DNA of 64,000 nucleotides from Saprospiraceae bacterium (GCA_020848995.1 JADLHA010000019.1:1-64000); one strand, 5' to 3'; positions 30,877 through 41,472 are shown, counted from the stretch's first letter. A program made the numbers and translations. Notes: a model not told the origin generated them from the sequence alone.

Positions 30877-33800
30877 ATGGAAACACCAAGTTTTAAAGAA
30901 GACCATATCAGCCAGATTCCGGCATTGCAGATGCTGGTGAATTTGGGTTATACCTATTTGAGTCCGGCTGAAGCAGACAGGCAAAGAGGTGGCAAAACCA
31001 CCAATGTACTGCTGGAAGATGTATTGCGGACACAACTGAAGGAAATCAACAGCATACGAGTAAGTGCTACTAAAACCAGCATTTTCACAGACGAGAATAT
31101 TGAACGGGGCATCTTGGCATTGAAAAACCTGCCCATGAACGAAGGCTATATTGCAGCCAGTGAAAGAGCTTACAACCTACTTACCTTAGGACAGGCATTG
31201 GAGCAAAGTGTAGATGGCGACAAAAAGAGTTTTACACTGCAATACATTGATTGGAAAAACATCAGCAACAATGTATTTCATGTAACAGAAGAATACAGCG
31301 TAATGCGAAGCACCAGCAAAGAGCATTACCGCCCAGATTTGGTCTTGTTTGTAAATGGTATTCCGCTTTGCATCATCGAGTGCAAACGTCCTGATATGAA
31401 AGAGCCATTGAAACAGGCTATCAGTCAGCATTTGCGTAATCAACAAGAAGATGGAATCCGCAGTTTGTATGTGTATTCGCAACTCACGTTGAGCATTGCC
31501 ACACAAGAAGCTGCTTATGCAACCAATGCCACACCGGAAAAGTTTTGGGCAAAGTGGCAGGAAAAATTCAGCAACGATGAAGAAGAACGCAAATTCAAAA
31601 TCAAACTACAAGAACTCAAAAACAAACCTCTGCCAGTTTCAATAAAAGAACAATTGTTTTCTGACCGTTTCAAATACGTTCGCCAATACTTTGATGCACT
31701 GGAACAAGAAGAAATTCTGTCAACCGAGCAAGACAATTATTTATTCGGCTTGTGTCGCCCGGAACGGTTAATGGATATTATTTTCAATTATGTCTTGTTT
31801 GACAATGGAGAAAAGAAGGTAGCCCGTTATCAGCAGTTTTTCGCCATCAAAAAATCCATGCAACGCATCAGAAATGTGGAGAACGGAAAACGAAAAGGAG
31901 GCGTAATCTGGCATACACAAGGTAGCGGAAAATCTTTGACGATGGTAATGTTGGCACAAGCCATTGCCATGGAACCAAGTATTCGCAATCCCAAAATTGT
32001 GTTGGTAACGGACAGAACCGATTTGGATAATCAAATTACGAGCACGTTCAGGAAGTGTGGCAAGTTTGTAGAAAACGCCACCACCGGACAACGATTGGTG
32101 GAATTACTGGAAATCAAAAGCGATGCAGTAGTTACCACAATCATCAACAAATTTGTGGCTGCCGTAAAGAAAATCAATAAGCCATTACAAAGCCACGACA
32201 TCTTTGTTCTGGTAGATGAAGGACACCGAACACAGCACGGAACTTTCAATGTGGACATGCAGAAAACATTACCGAATGCATGTTTCATTGCGATGACCGG
32301 AACACCACTTTTCAAGAAAGACAAAAGCACCGCAGCAAAATTTGGTGGTGTAATTGATGCTTACACTGTTGACCAAGCAGTGAAAGAAAAAGCAGTTGTT
32401 CCGTTGCTTTATGAAGGTCGTTTGGCTTTACAGGATGTAAATGCTAGTCCAATTGATACTTTTTTCGGAATGGTTTCAGAACCATTAACCGAATACCAAA
32501 AAGCAGACATCAAAAAGAAGTTTGCCCGTTACGACCATTTGAACTCAGCCGAGCAAAAAATGAGAATGATTGCTTGGGACATCAGCTATCATTTTCGTGA
32601 CAATTGGCAAGGTAAAACACCATTTAAAGGTCAGTTGGTTTGCGATAAAAAGGTGAATGCGATTAAATACAAAGAGTATTTGGATGAAATTGGCATTGTA
32701 AGCAGCGAAGTGTTGATTTCATCTATTGACGAACGAGAAGGTGAAGAAAGTGCTTATGAGAAGTCAACCGAAAAGGAAAATCAGTTTTGGAAAAAAATGA
32801 TGGACGAACATGGCAACTCAAAAAGCTATGAAAAGAACATCATCAGCCGGTTTAAAAATCAGAAAGACCCCGAAATCATCCTTGTAGTTGACAAATTGCT
32901 AACAGGCTTTGATGAACCCAAAAATACGGTTCTATACCTCACAAGGAATTTGCAAGGTCATAAACTCCTACAAGCCATAGCAAGGGTAAACCGCATTTAT
33001 CATGATAAGGAATTTGGCTATATTATTGACTACTATGGTGTGATTGAAAATTTGGATGATGCTTTGCAGATGTACTCTTCGTTTGAAGATTTTGATGAAG
33101 AAGATTTAGCAGGAACACTCACCAATATTTCGGAGGAGATTAAAAAGCTACCGCAAAAGCATTCAGAACTTTGGGATATTTTTAAAACGATAGCCAACAA
33201 GCGTGATGCAGAAGCCTATCAGCAATTATTGAAAGATGAAGCAATAAGAGTTTTGTTTTACGATAAACTGGCAGCATTTGCCAAGGGGTTGAAACTTGCG
33301 TTATCATCTATTCAATTTCATAAAGAAGTAGAAGAAAAGGTAATCAATCGTTACAAAGAAGATTTGACCATGTTCCTGAAACTGCGTTTAGCAGTAGTGG
33401 AAAGATATAGCGATGAAATTGACTACAAACAATACGAAGGACAAATTCAAAAACTGATTGACACACACATCACCACTGAGAAAATTGAAACCATTATAGA
33501 ATTGGTAAACATATTCGATAAGGACAAATTTCAGCAGGAAGTAGAAAATACCACAGGAAAAGCGGCTAAGGCAGACAAGATTGCTAGCAGAACAGCGAAG
33601 CACATCACGGAGAAAATGGATGAAGACCCTGCTTTTTACAAGAAGTTTTCGCAAATGCTGAAAGAAACGATTGCCGACTATGAAGCCAAAAGAATCAGTG
33701 AAGCACAATACTTGAGCAGAGTTCAAGAAATCATGAACAATGTTTTAGCCCATACCGACAACGATATTCCAGAGCAATTGAAAGAAAGAGATGTTGCCAA

Positions 33801-34104
33801 AGCATTTTATGGTTTGACAGTGGAGGCCTTATCTGAAAAAATTCAAGACAATATAGTTCGCAAAGAAGTCGCAACACAATCGGCTTTACAAATTGACGAC
33901 CTAATTCAAAATTCCGTTTTAGACAACGGAAAACCGATTATTGACTGGCAATACAAAACAAACATCACCGGAAAGTTACTGATTGAAATTGGCGACTATC
34001 TGATTGATGAAGTACGTGACAAATACAATGTGGACTTGGCATTTAAAGACATGGACAAGATTGCCGAAGATTGTATTGAAGTAGCTAAAATCCGTTACAA
34101 GTGA
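30877..34104 (+). CDS. hsdR: Type I R-M restriction subunit R
   Basis: GVIWHTQGSGKSLTMVMLA Walker A, VDEGHRTQHG DEAD-like box, LLTGFDEP, IIDYYG. Confidence 0.97.
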   Translation: METPSFKEDHISQIPALQMLVNLGYTYLSPAEADRQRGGKTTNVLLEDVLRTQLKEINSIRVSATKTSIFTDENIERGILALKNLPMNEGYIAASERAYNLLTLGQALEQSVDGDKKSFTLQYIDWKNISNNVFHVTEEYSVMRSTSKEHYRPDLVLFVNGIPLCIIECKRPDMKEPLKQAISQHLRNQQEDGIRSLYVYSQLTLSIATQEAAYATNATPEKFWAKWQEKFSNDEEERKFKIKLQELKNKPLPVSIKEQLFSDRFKYVRQYFDALEQEEILSTEQDNYLFGLCRPERLMDIIFNYVLFDNGEKKVARYQQFFAIKKSMQRIRNVENGKRKGGVIWHTQGSGKSLTMVMLAQAIAMEPSIRNPKIVLVTDRTDLDNQITSTFRKCGKFVENATTGQRLVELLEIKSDAVVTTIINKFVAAVKKINKPLQSHDIFVLVDEGHRTQHGTFNVDMQKTLPNACFIAMTGTPLFKKDKSTAAKFGGVIDAYTVDQAVKEKAVVPLLYEGRLALQDVNASPIDTFFGMVSEPLTEYQKADIKKKFARYDHLNSAEQKMRMIAWDISYHFRDNWQGKTPFKGQLVCDKKVNAIKYKEYLDEIGIVSSEVLISSIDEREGEESAYEKSTEKENQFWKKMMDEHGNSKSYEKNIISRFKNQKDPEIILVVDKLLTGFDEPKNTVLYLTRNLQGHKLLQAIARVNRIYHDKEFGYIIDYYGVIENLDDALQMYSSFEDFDEEDLAGTLTNISEEIKKLPQKHSELWDIFKTIANKRDAEAYQQLLKDEAIRVLFYDKLAAFAKGLKLALSSIQFHKEVEEKVINRYKEDLTMFLKLRLAVVERYSDEIDYKQYEGQIQKLIDTHITTEKIETIIELVNIFDKDKFQQEVENTTGKAAKADKIASRTAKHITEKMDEDPAFYKKFSQMLKETIADYEAKRISEAQYLSRVQEIMNNVLAHTDNDIPEQLKERDVAKAFYGLTVEALSEKIQDNIVRKEVATQSALQIDDLIQNSVLDNGKPIIDWQYKTNITGKLLIEIGDYLIDEVRDKYNVDLAFKDMDKIAEDCIEVAKIRYK

Positions 34105-34799
34105 TGACAGCAGCTATACAATTTGGAAGCAAAACAATAGATTTTCGTTTGGAGTATTCAGACAGAAAATCGCTTGGCATTACAGTAACACCCGAAATGG
34201 AAGTGTTGGTGAAAGCACCGACAGACACGACCATGGAAAAAGTGAAACAGAAAATAAGAAAAAAAGCACCTTGGATAATTAAACAACAAAGCTTCTTTCT
34301 TTCCTTTCAACCAAAGACACCAAAACGAAAATACATAAGCGGTGAAACACATTTGTATTTTGGCAGACAGTACCGTTTACAAATAGAAATTGGTAAAGAA
34401 GAATCCGTAAAATTAAAAGGCAAATTCATTGAAGTAACAACTCATGATAAATCAAGAGTAAAGAACTTATTAGATAATTGGTATTTACAACATGCACGGA
34501 CAAAGTTTCATGCAATTGCAGCACCCCTAATTGACAAATTCAAAAAACATAAAGTTGAACCAAGTTCTATTGTGTTGCGCGACATGCCGACACGTTGGGG
34601 AAGTTGCACACCAAAAGGAAAAATCATTTTAAATCCTGAATTAATAAAAGCACCTAAAGGCTGCATTGAATACGTTATCATACACGAACTTTGCCATTTA
34701 ATACATCACGACCATACACAGAAATTTATAGATTTACAGACCAAGGAAATGAAAGACTGGGAAAAGTGGAAAATGAAATTAGAGAAATTATTAGCATGA
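34101..34799 (+). CDS. YgjP/WLM-type M48-like metallopeptidase
   Basis: TRWGSCTPKGKIILNPELIKAPKGCIEYVIIHELCHLIHHDH; overlaps hsdR stop. Confidence 0.93.
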   Translation: MMTAAIQFGSKTIDFRLEYSDRKSLGITVTPEMEVLVKAPTDTTMEKVKQKIRKKAPWIIKQQSFFLSFQPKTPKRKYISGETHLYFGRQYRLQIEIGKEESVKLKGKFIEVTTHDKSRVKNLLDNWYLQHARTKFHAIAAPLIDKFKKHKVEPSSIVLRDMPTRWGSCTPKGKIILNPELIKAPKGCIEYVIIHELCHLIHHDHTQKFIDLQTKEMKDWEKWKMKLEKLLA

Positions 34800-35028
34800 G
34801 AAGCCTACACACAAAAGCACACACATTTGCAAGCCGCACAAGCCTAAGCACAAACCAAAGCTTGGCAAAGAGTGTGCTTTTCGCCAGCCTAAAAAGAAAT
34901 TCATTATTTTCTTCCCTCCCTTCGGTGTTTTATTTTTTCGCAACCCACAACCGACACAAAAACAGTTGGACAGAAACAGCGAAAACCCAAGCTGGACAGG
35001 CTTGACAATGACGGAGGACAGAAGGCCA

Positions 35029-35167
35029 GCTTACAACAGCGGTTTTGCGTCATGCGGGGTGACGGTGGTAAATTCAAGTGCAGTTTTTCAATTTAACTTT
35101 AGTGCTGGGTTGACAGTTTTGTGCCCTGAAATCCCGCACGAACGCAAAGCGCAGAACCGTTATGTGA
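35029..35167. repeat. attC-like imperfect palindrome 3
   Basis: GCTTACAACAGCGGTTTTGCGTCATGCGGGG ... CCCGCACGAACGCAAAGCGCAGAACCGTTATGTG. Confidence 0.65.
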
Positions 35168-35242
35168 AATTTAATAAAACCACCTTAGCAGATATTCAAT
35201 ACCCAACTAAATCCAATGATTCTACGTGGACTTATACACAAA

Positions 35243-35368
35243 GGAGGAGATCTAAACTGTTTAGGGAACAAAGCATTAATCGAAAATAGCTTTCCTGATT
35301 TAGAATTTGTTGGAGGAGACCTAATTTTATCAGGTGCAAATTTCAAAACATTACCGCCTAAGCTTTAG
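35243..35368 (+). pseudogene. Leucine-rich/GGDL-repeat protein remnant
   Basis: GGDLNCLGNKALIENSFPDLEFVGGDLILSGANFKTLPPKL*; TAG formed at MITE junction. Confidence 0.5.
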
Positions 35369-35553
35369 GGCACTTCTAAAAACCCCCTATTGCGCCAGCC
35401 TACCCGCACAAGCTCCCGCACTCAATGAATTTAGCTTCACAATCCTTCGTTGCAGCTCAGTCTTTTATCGTTCCACAGAGCTACCTTCGCTGTGTCCTGC
35501 CTTGTTCCCCTAAATTCATTCTGGCATGAACAGGAAGTTTTTAGAAGTACCCT
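35367..35553 (-). repeat. MITE-like element copy 2 (187 bp)
   Basis: Reverse complement of 3775-3961, roughly 85-90% identical by eye. Confidence 0.85.
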
Positions 35554-35731
35554 AAGGGGAATTATATGAACGCCATGATCATTAGTCCGGTTGACGGCAG
35601 CGTTTTGAAACAACACATTCAAACCGCTCTAACCACTAAAATTAATGACAGAGAACTGTTTATGAAAGGCATTGACCATTCCTACTGCCAGGAAGAATGA
35701 TAAAATCTTGAAAAAATTAAGGTGCTGGCAC

Positions 35732-36568
35732 TTACAGCAGTGATCCCGCGGTGTGCAGCAACTCATTTATGCGCAGCATGACTTCTGTGCGCAACGCGCT
35801 GTTGACCTGGCGCGTTCCCCGGAGGCTATACCAATAGCTTACGCGCAAGTGAACGCGATCGCCTTCAAACCGGTCGATCTCCACGGAAGGGGGTGGGGAT
35901 TTCAGCACCTCCTTGTTTTCGGCGATGGCTTGCGCGATGTCGCGGATCAGGACGCGCAGGTCCCCACGGCGTTTCAGGTCAAGGGTGAACGTCCCAACGA
36001 GGACGTCGTCGATCGTATAGTTGTATAGTGGCGTTTTGAGGATGTTCGCATTGGGAATGTAAAGATCCTTTCCGTCGAACGTTTTCAGCACCGTTTCGCG
36101 AAGCGACATGTGCACGACGCGGCCCACCATGCCCCCGATCTCGATGACGTCGTTGGTGCGGAAAGGCCGGCTGAAAACCATTACGATGCCGGATAAAAAA
36201 TTCTCTCCGATGTCTTTCAGCGCAAAACCGATGATGAACGTCGTCAGTCCTGCTCCAGCCAGGATCTTGCTCGTCAGCGAATCAAAACCCAGGATGCTGA
36301 GACAAAAAACGACCAGCAACAGATAGAGTCCCGCTCCGGCCAGGTCAGCAATGAACTCTGCGGTGAGGCCCTCCCCGGAGCGTTCCAGGACCCTGGCCTT
36401 TACGCGGCGCCGGATGCTGCGTATGATCCATCCACCGGCCAAAAATGCCACCCCCGCAGCCAGCAGCAGCGGTGAAAACTCTACGATCCCCCTGAATGCA
36501 TTCCGGAACGGTTCGGCAATTTCCATCCTTGGCAAATATATCCCTGCGCGTTTTGCCCGCAGCCCCAA
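35732..36568 (-). CDS. MscS family mechanosensitive ion channel
   Basis: AGLTTFIIGFALKDIGENFLSGIVMVFSRPFRTNDVIEIGGMVGRVVHMSLRETVLKTFDG. Confidence 0.93.
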   Translation of the reverse strand: MGLRAKRAGIYLPRMEIAEPFRNAFRGIVEFSPLLLAAGVAFLAGGWIIRSIRRRVKARVLERSGEGLTAEFIADLAGAGLYLLLVVFCLSILGFDSLTSKILAGAGLTTFIIGFALKDIGENFLSGIVMVFSRPFRTNDVIEIGGMVGRVVHMSLRETVLKTFDGKDLYIPNANILKTPLYNYTIDDVLVGTFTLDLKRRGDLRVLIRDIAQAIAENKEVLKSPPPSVEIDRFEGDRVHLRVSYWYSLRGTRQVNSALRTEVMLRINELLHTAGSLL

Positions 36569-36603
36569 GATAGAACTTCTGTGGCATTTTCGCTATGGGG
36601 TCC

Positions 36604-37752
36604 TCATTTCAACACCGCGGCCCGCACCACGGCGCCCGCACCCCAGCGTCGCCGGATGTGGTCGAGCTGTTGCATGAGCGCAACCTGCTCCTGCGTATCT
36701 TCGAAAAGGCTGAGCTGGCAGTGGCCATGCACCAGGCCGCTGAACTTGACCCCGATCAGCCGGATGAGCTGTCGCTTTTCGTACAGCTTTTCAAACAACT
36801 CAAAGCATACCCTTCGCAAGGTGTCGTCGTGCGCCGTATGCGCAATCCGCCGCTGCCGCGAATAGGTGTTGAAATCCGCATAGCGGATCTTCACCGTCAC
36901 GCAGTTGCAGACGCGGCCACCCTGGCGCAACTCAAAGGCCAGTTTCTCGCACATGTCCAGCATCAGCACGCGTATGCGCTGCAGGTCGAGGGTGTCCTGC
37001 TCAAAAGTGCACTCTTTGGAAATGGACTTCTGCTCTCTGTACGGGACCACCGGGGAGACGTCGATGGCGTTGGACCGCTCCCACAGGCTCCTGCCCGACT
37101 CGCGGCCAAACTCCCGCTGCAACAGCTTCACCGGGATCTCGCGCAGCGTGGCGATCTTGCTCACCCCCATGAATCGCAAGCGCCTGTGCGTCTGCTGTCC
37201 GATGCCCGGTATGCGCTCCGTGCCCAGCGGCGATAAAAATTCGCGCTCCGTGCCCGTGGCAATCTCCAGCACGCCGTTGGGCTTGGCCTCATCCGTGGCG
37301 ATCTTGCTCACCAGCTTGTTGACCGACAAACCAAACGACATGGGCAAGCCACTCTCCTTCACCAGCCGCTGCCGCAGCTCCTTCGCCCAGCGCATACACC
37401 CGAAATAGCGGTCCATGCCCGTGAGGTCCAGGTAAAACTCGTCGATGGACGCCTTCTCAAACAAGGGCGCCTGGTCCGCAATGATCTCCGTCACCAGGGC
37501 CGAGTGCCTCGCATAAACATCCATGTCGCCCCGAACGACGACGGCCTGCGGACACAGCCGCAAGGCCATCTTCATCGGCATCGCCGAATGCACCCCAAAA
37601 GCCCGCGCCTCGTAGCTACACGCCGCCACGACACCGCGACTCCCGTGACCACCCACAATCAGAGGCTTGCCCCTCAACTGACTGTTGTGCAGACGCTCGA
37701 CCGAAACAAAAAAGGCATCCAGATCCAGATGCAATATGGCTCGCTGATACAT
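36604..37752 (-). CDS. dinB: DNA polymerase IV (Y-family)
   Basis: ILHLDLDAFFVSVERL, YEARAFGVHSAMPM, SIDEFYLDLTGMD, GIGQQTHRRL. Confidence 0.95.
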   Translation of the reverse strand: MYQRAILHLDLDAFFVSVERLHNSQLRGKPLIVGGHGSRGVVAACSYEARAFGVHSAMPMKMALRLCPQAVVVRGDMDVYARHSALVTEIIADQAPLFEKASIDEFYLDLTGMDRYFGCMRWAKELRQRLVKESGLPMSFGLSVNKLVSKIATDEAKPNGVLEIATGTEREFLSPLGTERIPGIGQQTHRRLRFMGVSKIATLREIPVKLLQREFGRESGRSLWERSNAIDVSPVVPYREQKSISKECTFEQDTLDLQRIRVLMLDMCEKLAFELRQGGRVCNCVTVKIRYADFNTYSRQRRIAHTAHDDTLRRVCFELFEKLYEKRQLIRLIGVKFSGLVHGHCQLSLFEDTQEQVALMQQLDHIRRRWGAGAVVRAAVLK

Positions 37753-37762
37753 CGCGACTGTG

Positions 37763-37783
37763 TTTGTCGGTTTTATCGACAAA
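37763..37783. promoter_or_regulatory. Dyad operator candidate between dinB and S24 regulator
   Basis: TTTGTCG-N7-CGACAAA immediately upstream of dinB ATG; TACCTTTG at 37832-37839 for the divergent gene. Confidence 0.55.
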
Positions 37784-37872
37784 TATAGGACGGATTTTCC
37801 ATCGCGTTCAAATCATGACGAAAAAATCAGCTACCTTTGTGATCATCTAAGCGAACCTATTGCCTAACCAAT

Positions 37873-38643
37873 ATGTACTTTGCTGAAAATCTTAAATTTA
37901 TACGTGAAAAATGCGGCTGGTCGCAGGCGGAAGCCGCCGGAAAGCTCGGCATACCGCGCACGACGCTCGGCGATTACGAGCGCGGACATACGGAACCGAG
38001 TTTAGAAGCCCTGGTCACCATGGCCCGAACGTATGGAGTCTCTGTTGAGTCGCTGCTCTGCCGGAGGCTGCGCACCATTGCCTGGGAAGAGGAACGCGAG
38101 GGAATGCCACGCGTGGTGGCCGTCACCGTAGACCCTCAAAACCGCCCCAACATCGAACTGGTGCGCACCCGCGCTGCCGCAGGCTACATCGACAGCTTCG
38201 CAGATCCGGAATTCATCAGCGAGCTTCCCCATTTTCAGTTGCCGGCCCTCCATGGACGCCTGCGCGCCTTCGAGATCGAAGGGGACTCCATGCTCCCTCT
38301 TGAAGCGGGAAGCATCGTCGTCTGCAAATATGTTGAAACAATCACCGGCGTAAAAGACGGCCACTGCTACGTGGTGGTCTCCATTCGCGACGGCGTCGTG
38401 TACAAACGGCTGCAGCAGGATGCCAAACGCGAATGCTTCATCTGCCGCTCCGATAACACCCGTTACCCCGCTTTCGCACTACCCTGGAACGAAGTGCGCG
38501 AACTCTGGGAATACCAGGCACACATCGCCTTTCGCGATCCTTCAACCGTCCACCAAAGCCTGCTGGAAGAAAAAATCGAGGAAATCCGCAAAAACGTTGC
38601 CGACCTTCACCGCAGCAACAAGCCCGCCGACCACTCCCGCTAA
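37873..38643 (+). CDS. XRE-family HTH / S24 peptidase-like (LexA/CI-type) regulator
   Basis: N-terminal HTH GWSQAEAAGKLGIPRTTLGDYERGHTEPS; C-terminal FEIEGDSMLPL...VVVSIRDGVVYKRL. Confidence 0.92.
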   Translation: MYFAENLKFIREKCGWSQAEAAGKLGIPRTTLGDYERGHTEPSLEALVTMARTYGVSVESLLCRRLRTIAWEEEREGMPRVVAVTVDPQNRPNIELVRTRAAAGYIDSFADPEFISELPHFQLPALHGRLRAFEIEGDSMLPLEAGSIVVCKYVETITGVKDGHCYVVVSIRDGVVYKRLQQDAKRECFICRSDNTRYPAFALPWNEVRELWEYQAHIAFRDPSTVHQSLLEEKIEEIRKNVADLHRSNKPADHSR

Positions 38644-38750
38644 GCTCCCGGCCTTCCTTCCGGACAAAAAAAATCCGGGACTTTTGGCCCCGGATCGTGC
38701 GAAATTTTGGTTATTAAACTATGCTTGGCACAAAGGTAACCGGGTGCGCG

Positions 38751-39644
38751 TCATTTCACAATAATTTTTTGGGTAAGCACCTTTTCCCCCTGGGTCACCT
38801 TTAAAATTAAGGTTCCCTGGGCGTTCAACAGCTTCACTTCGCGCTCGTAACGGCCATCAAAATCATCGACCCGCTCGCGGTAATGCTCCTTTCCGTTGAG
38901 GTCCACGACTTCTATCACCATGGGTTCCGGAGGGCCGCTGAAAGCGATTTTCAACTGCCCCTCGCTCGGGTTGGGGCTACCGCTGAGGTACTCAACGCTC
39001 AGGCTCTTCTCCCGAACGCGTTCCTCTCCTTGTTCGATCTCGATTTCTTCAACGCGCTCCTCAGTTCCCTCGGGGCCTTCTTTTCGGATCACGATTCGCC
39101 GGCGACCCTCCTCTTCCTCGATCTTCACACGCTTCTCCCCGTTCTCCTTTCTGCAGATGGAGACCTCTTTGCAATGCTTTCGCTCGCCGGGCTTACAGCA
39201 ACGCGGCTTCTCCGGCATCGAAACGGTTTCCTCTTTGCGCTCCTGCAACTGAACCGTCATCGCGCCCTCCCTGGCATTGCGCAGGTATCGAACGCGAACC
39301 TTGTCTCCAGGCTTTTTCACGGAAAGGGCCTCAATGACCGCCTCCACTGTGGGTGTTTCCCGTCCGGCTACGTTCAGCAGGATATCGCCTTCGCGAAGCC
39401 CCGCCTTTTCGGCAGCCGATCCCGAAAAGCATTCGATGACCTGTGCGCCATTGTTTCCATCGACGTTTTCGAGCATTACGCCCAATACGGCCTTATTGGG
39501 TGAAGATGTGCTGACCCCGGGCCCTTCCGGTTTCGCAATCCCCTCCCGGGACGTCCCCTTACCGTTCTTTTCTCCTGTCTCCTGGGCGGTGAGCAGGGTG
39601 CTGGTCATGGCCAGCAGGCTAAGACAAAAAAGGATGTTTTTCAT
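38751..39644 (-). CDS. Secreted PDZ-domain protein with T9SS-type C-terminal region
   Basis: VLGVMLENVDGNNGAQVIECFSGSAAEKAGLREGDILLNVAGRE; C-terminal SPNPSEGQLKIAFSG... Confidence 0.85.
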   Translation of the reverse strand: MKNILFCLSLLAMTSTLLTAQETGEKNGKGTSREGIAKPEGPGVSTSSPNKAVLGVMLENVDGNNGAQVIECFSGSAAEKAGLREGDILLNVAGRETPTVEAVIEALSVKKPGDKVRVRYLRNAREGAMTVQLQERKEETVSMPEKPRCCKPGERKHCKEVSICRKENGEKRVKIEEEEGRRRIVIRKEGPEGTEERVEEIEIEQGEERVREKSLSVEYLSGSPNPSEGQLKIAFSGPPEPMVIEVVDLNGKEHYRERVDDFDGRYEREVKLLNAQGTLILKVTQGEKVLTQKIIVK

Positions 39645-41086
39645 TGTTCAGACATTTTTAAAATTTCCAAAATAGCTGTAGAGGTCTTCTTCTTAGGTGC
39701 GCTCACCTCCGGCTTCCTGGCATTTCCCCGCAAGCCGTTTCGATCGCCTCGGATCGTTATGCCCTCCGCCGAACGAACGATTTCCACGTGAAAACTTTTT
39801 CCCTGTGTAGAAATGATCCAGGCTCCGTCGCCGTCTGCTCCACCCAGCGTGTCGTTATGCAGCGTAAAAACCCGGGGCCGCACGGTTGTTTCTCTTTTCA
39901 CCGGACTTTCCTCCACGGCAACCATTTCTTCTCGCCTTTCCGGCAATTCAGGGACAGCGGTTTTTTGCTGCACCGTTCCCGGCTTTGCTGCGTGTTGTCT
40001 GCCCGGCTGGGGCGTCCTGCGATGAGGTCTTACGGGTTGCCTGCCCTGTTTCGACAAAACCGGTAAGCAAACCATCTCCTCTCCTTTCTCCCCGCCGTCA
40101 ACCACCACCTGCCTCGTTTCCTCAAGGGGTCTTTCCCCCCTGCCAACCATAAGCATACAAACGCTCGTTAGTATTACTATGAGTTGAATTGCTCCGAAAC
40201 GAGGATGTGCTTTTACCTCCGGATAGAGGATGTTTTCAATGCGCCGCCGCAACTGGTTCTTGGGCCTGAAGAAAGGGATCGACCCCAAGGGGACAAAACC
40301 GCGTTGCTCCTCGACTTTCAGGATCAGTTTTGCATACACCAACGGTGCTGCGGTGTGCTTGCCCGCCAAAGTGTCGGCACTGAGTTCCCGGTCGAGACGG
40401 ATTTGCCCTAGCAGGATGTGCACCGCAGGATTGAAAAAATAAACCACCTCGGCAAACTGCACAAGGAGGTTAGTCCACTGATCTCCAACCGTAAGGTGGG
40501 CGAGCTCGTGCGCCAAAATGCACTCCACCTCCTTTGGACTGAGCGAATTGACCCAGGCTGCCGGCACCACGATGAGCGGTTTAAAAACACCTGTCAGTAT
40601 GGCGGTGCCCAACCGGTCACTTTGCATCAACGAGTGTTTCCAGGACAGGCCCAACCGTTGTTCGAGCTTGCGGAGAGGCTTCTCCCAAGATGGATGGGCG
40701 AGCGGGACCGCCTGGCGGACGAACTTGCTCAGGTACACGTGGCTGAACGCCAGTCGAATGAAAAAGATCAGGGAGCCAACGAACCATATGAGGTTGATCC
40801 ACGGCATGGCTTCATCAGAAAGGGCCCACGGCGAAATCCCTGCAAACGGCGATGTAAGGTGCCCGGATCCGGTAAGCGCCATGGCAAAGCCAGCCACATT
40901 CCAGAGCATAAATAAACTCAGGCCTGCAAGTGAAAGCAATACCGTTGCCCGATGGGGCATTTTGAGCACGTGTCTGAGTCCCCATAACAGGGCTGTGATC
41001 GCTGCAGCCTGCCACAGGGAGTCGACCAGTGCATGGGCCAGGGCATGCTGCAACGATTCGGGAATCAGCACGGTGAAATTGTTCAT
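39641..41086 (-). CDS. M56/BlaR1-like membrane metallopeptidase
   Basis: ECILAHELAHLTVGDQWTNLL, RELSADTLAG; several TM segments. Confidence 0.92.
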   Translation of the reverse strand: MNNFTVLIPESLQHALAHALVDSLWQAAAITALLWGLRHVLKMPHRATVLLSLAGLSLFMLWNVAGFAMALTGSGHLTSPFAGISPWALSDEAMPWINLIWFVGSLIFFIRLAFSHVYLSKFVRQAVPLAHPSWEKPLRKLEQRLGLSWKHSLMQSDRLGTAILTGVFKPLIVVPAAWVNSLSPKEVECILAHELAHLTVGDQWTNLLVQFAEVVYFFNPAVHILLGQIRLDRELSADTLAGKHTAAPLVYAKLILKVEEQRGFVPLGSIPFFRPKNQLRRRIENILYPEVKAHPRFGAIQLIVILTSVCMLMVGRGERPLEETRQVVVDGGEKGEEMVCLPVLSKQGRQPVRPHRRTPQPGRQHAAKPGTVQQKTAVPELPERREEMVAVEESPVKRETTVRPRVFTLHNDTLGGADGDGAWIISTQGKSFHVEIVRSAEGITIRGDRNGLRGNARKPEVSAPKKKTSTAILEILKMSEQ

Positions 41087-41472
41087 TTTTTAGCCTGCCT
41101 TTCCATGTCCCGGATCAACTGCTTCAGATCGCGCAGCTCTTCGGGACTTGCCTTGTAATTGCCCAATGCCTGTAAGACCATTTGCATAGGGGATCCTTCA
41201 AACACGAGGTCTATCATCCCCCGCAACAGATTTTTCTTTACCTGCCGCTCCTTGAGGATTGCACTATACCGGTGGCCCTTTCCGACCGGCTGGCGGTCCA
41301 CAAGGCCCTTCTCGTACATGATCTGCAGCATTTTCAGGCTCGTAGTATACCCCACGTCCTTCTTTTCGTTCATCAGGAAATTGACCTCCTTCACCGTGCA
41401 GGGACCGTACTTCCAAAGGATTTGCAGGATCTCCATTTCCCCATCCGTGGGCATTACTGGTTGCGTTTTCAT
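41083..41472 (-). CDS. BlaI/MecI/CopY family repressor
   Basis: PTDGEMEILQILWKYGPCTVKEVNFLM..VGYTTSLKMLQIMYEKGLVDR. Confidence 0.92.
   Translation of the reverse strand: MKTQPVMPTDGEMEILQILWKYGPCTVKEVNFLMNEKKDVGYTTSLKMLQIMYEKGLVDRQPVGKGHRYSAILKERQVKKNLLRGMIDLVFEGSPMQMVLQALGNYKASPEELRDLKQLIRDMERQAKK

Noticed and set aside
34800-35028. A/C-rich, G-poor tail after the YgjP-like gene
   Set aside because: Striking composition and similar words (GCACA, CAAGCCG) as near 25430-25490, but no repeat unit or structure definable by eye
35566-35700. 44-aa ORF MNAMIISPVDGSVLKQHIQTALTTKINDRELFMKGIDHSYCQEE
   Set aside because: May be the continuation of the gene split by the MITE, but too short and unmatched to call
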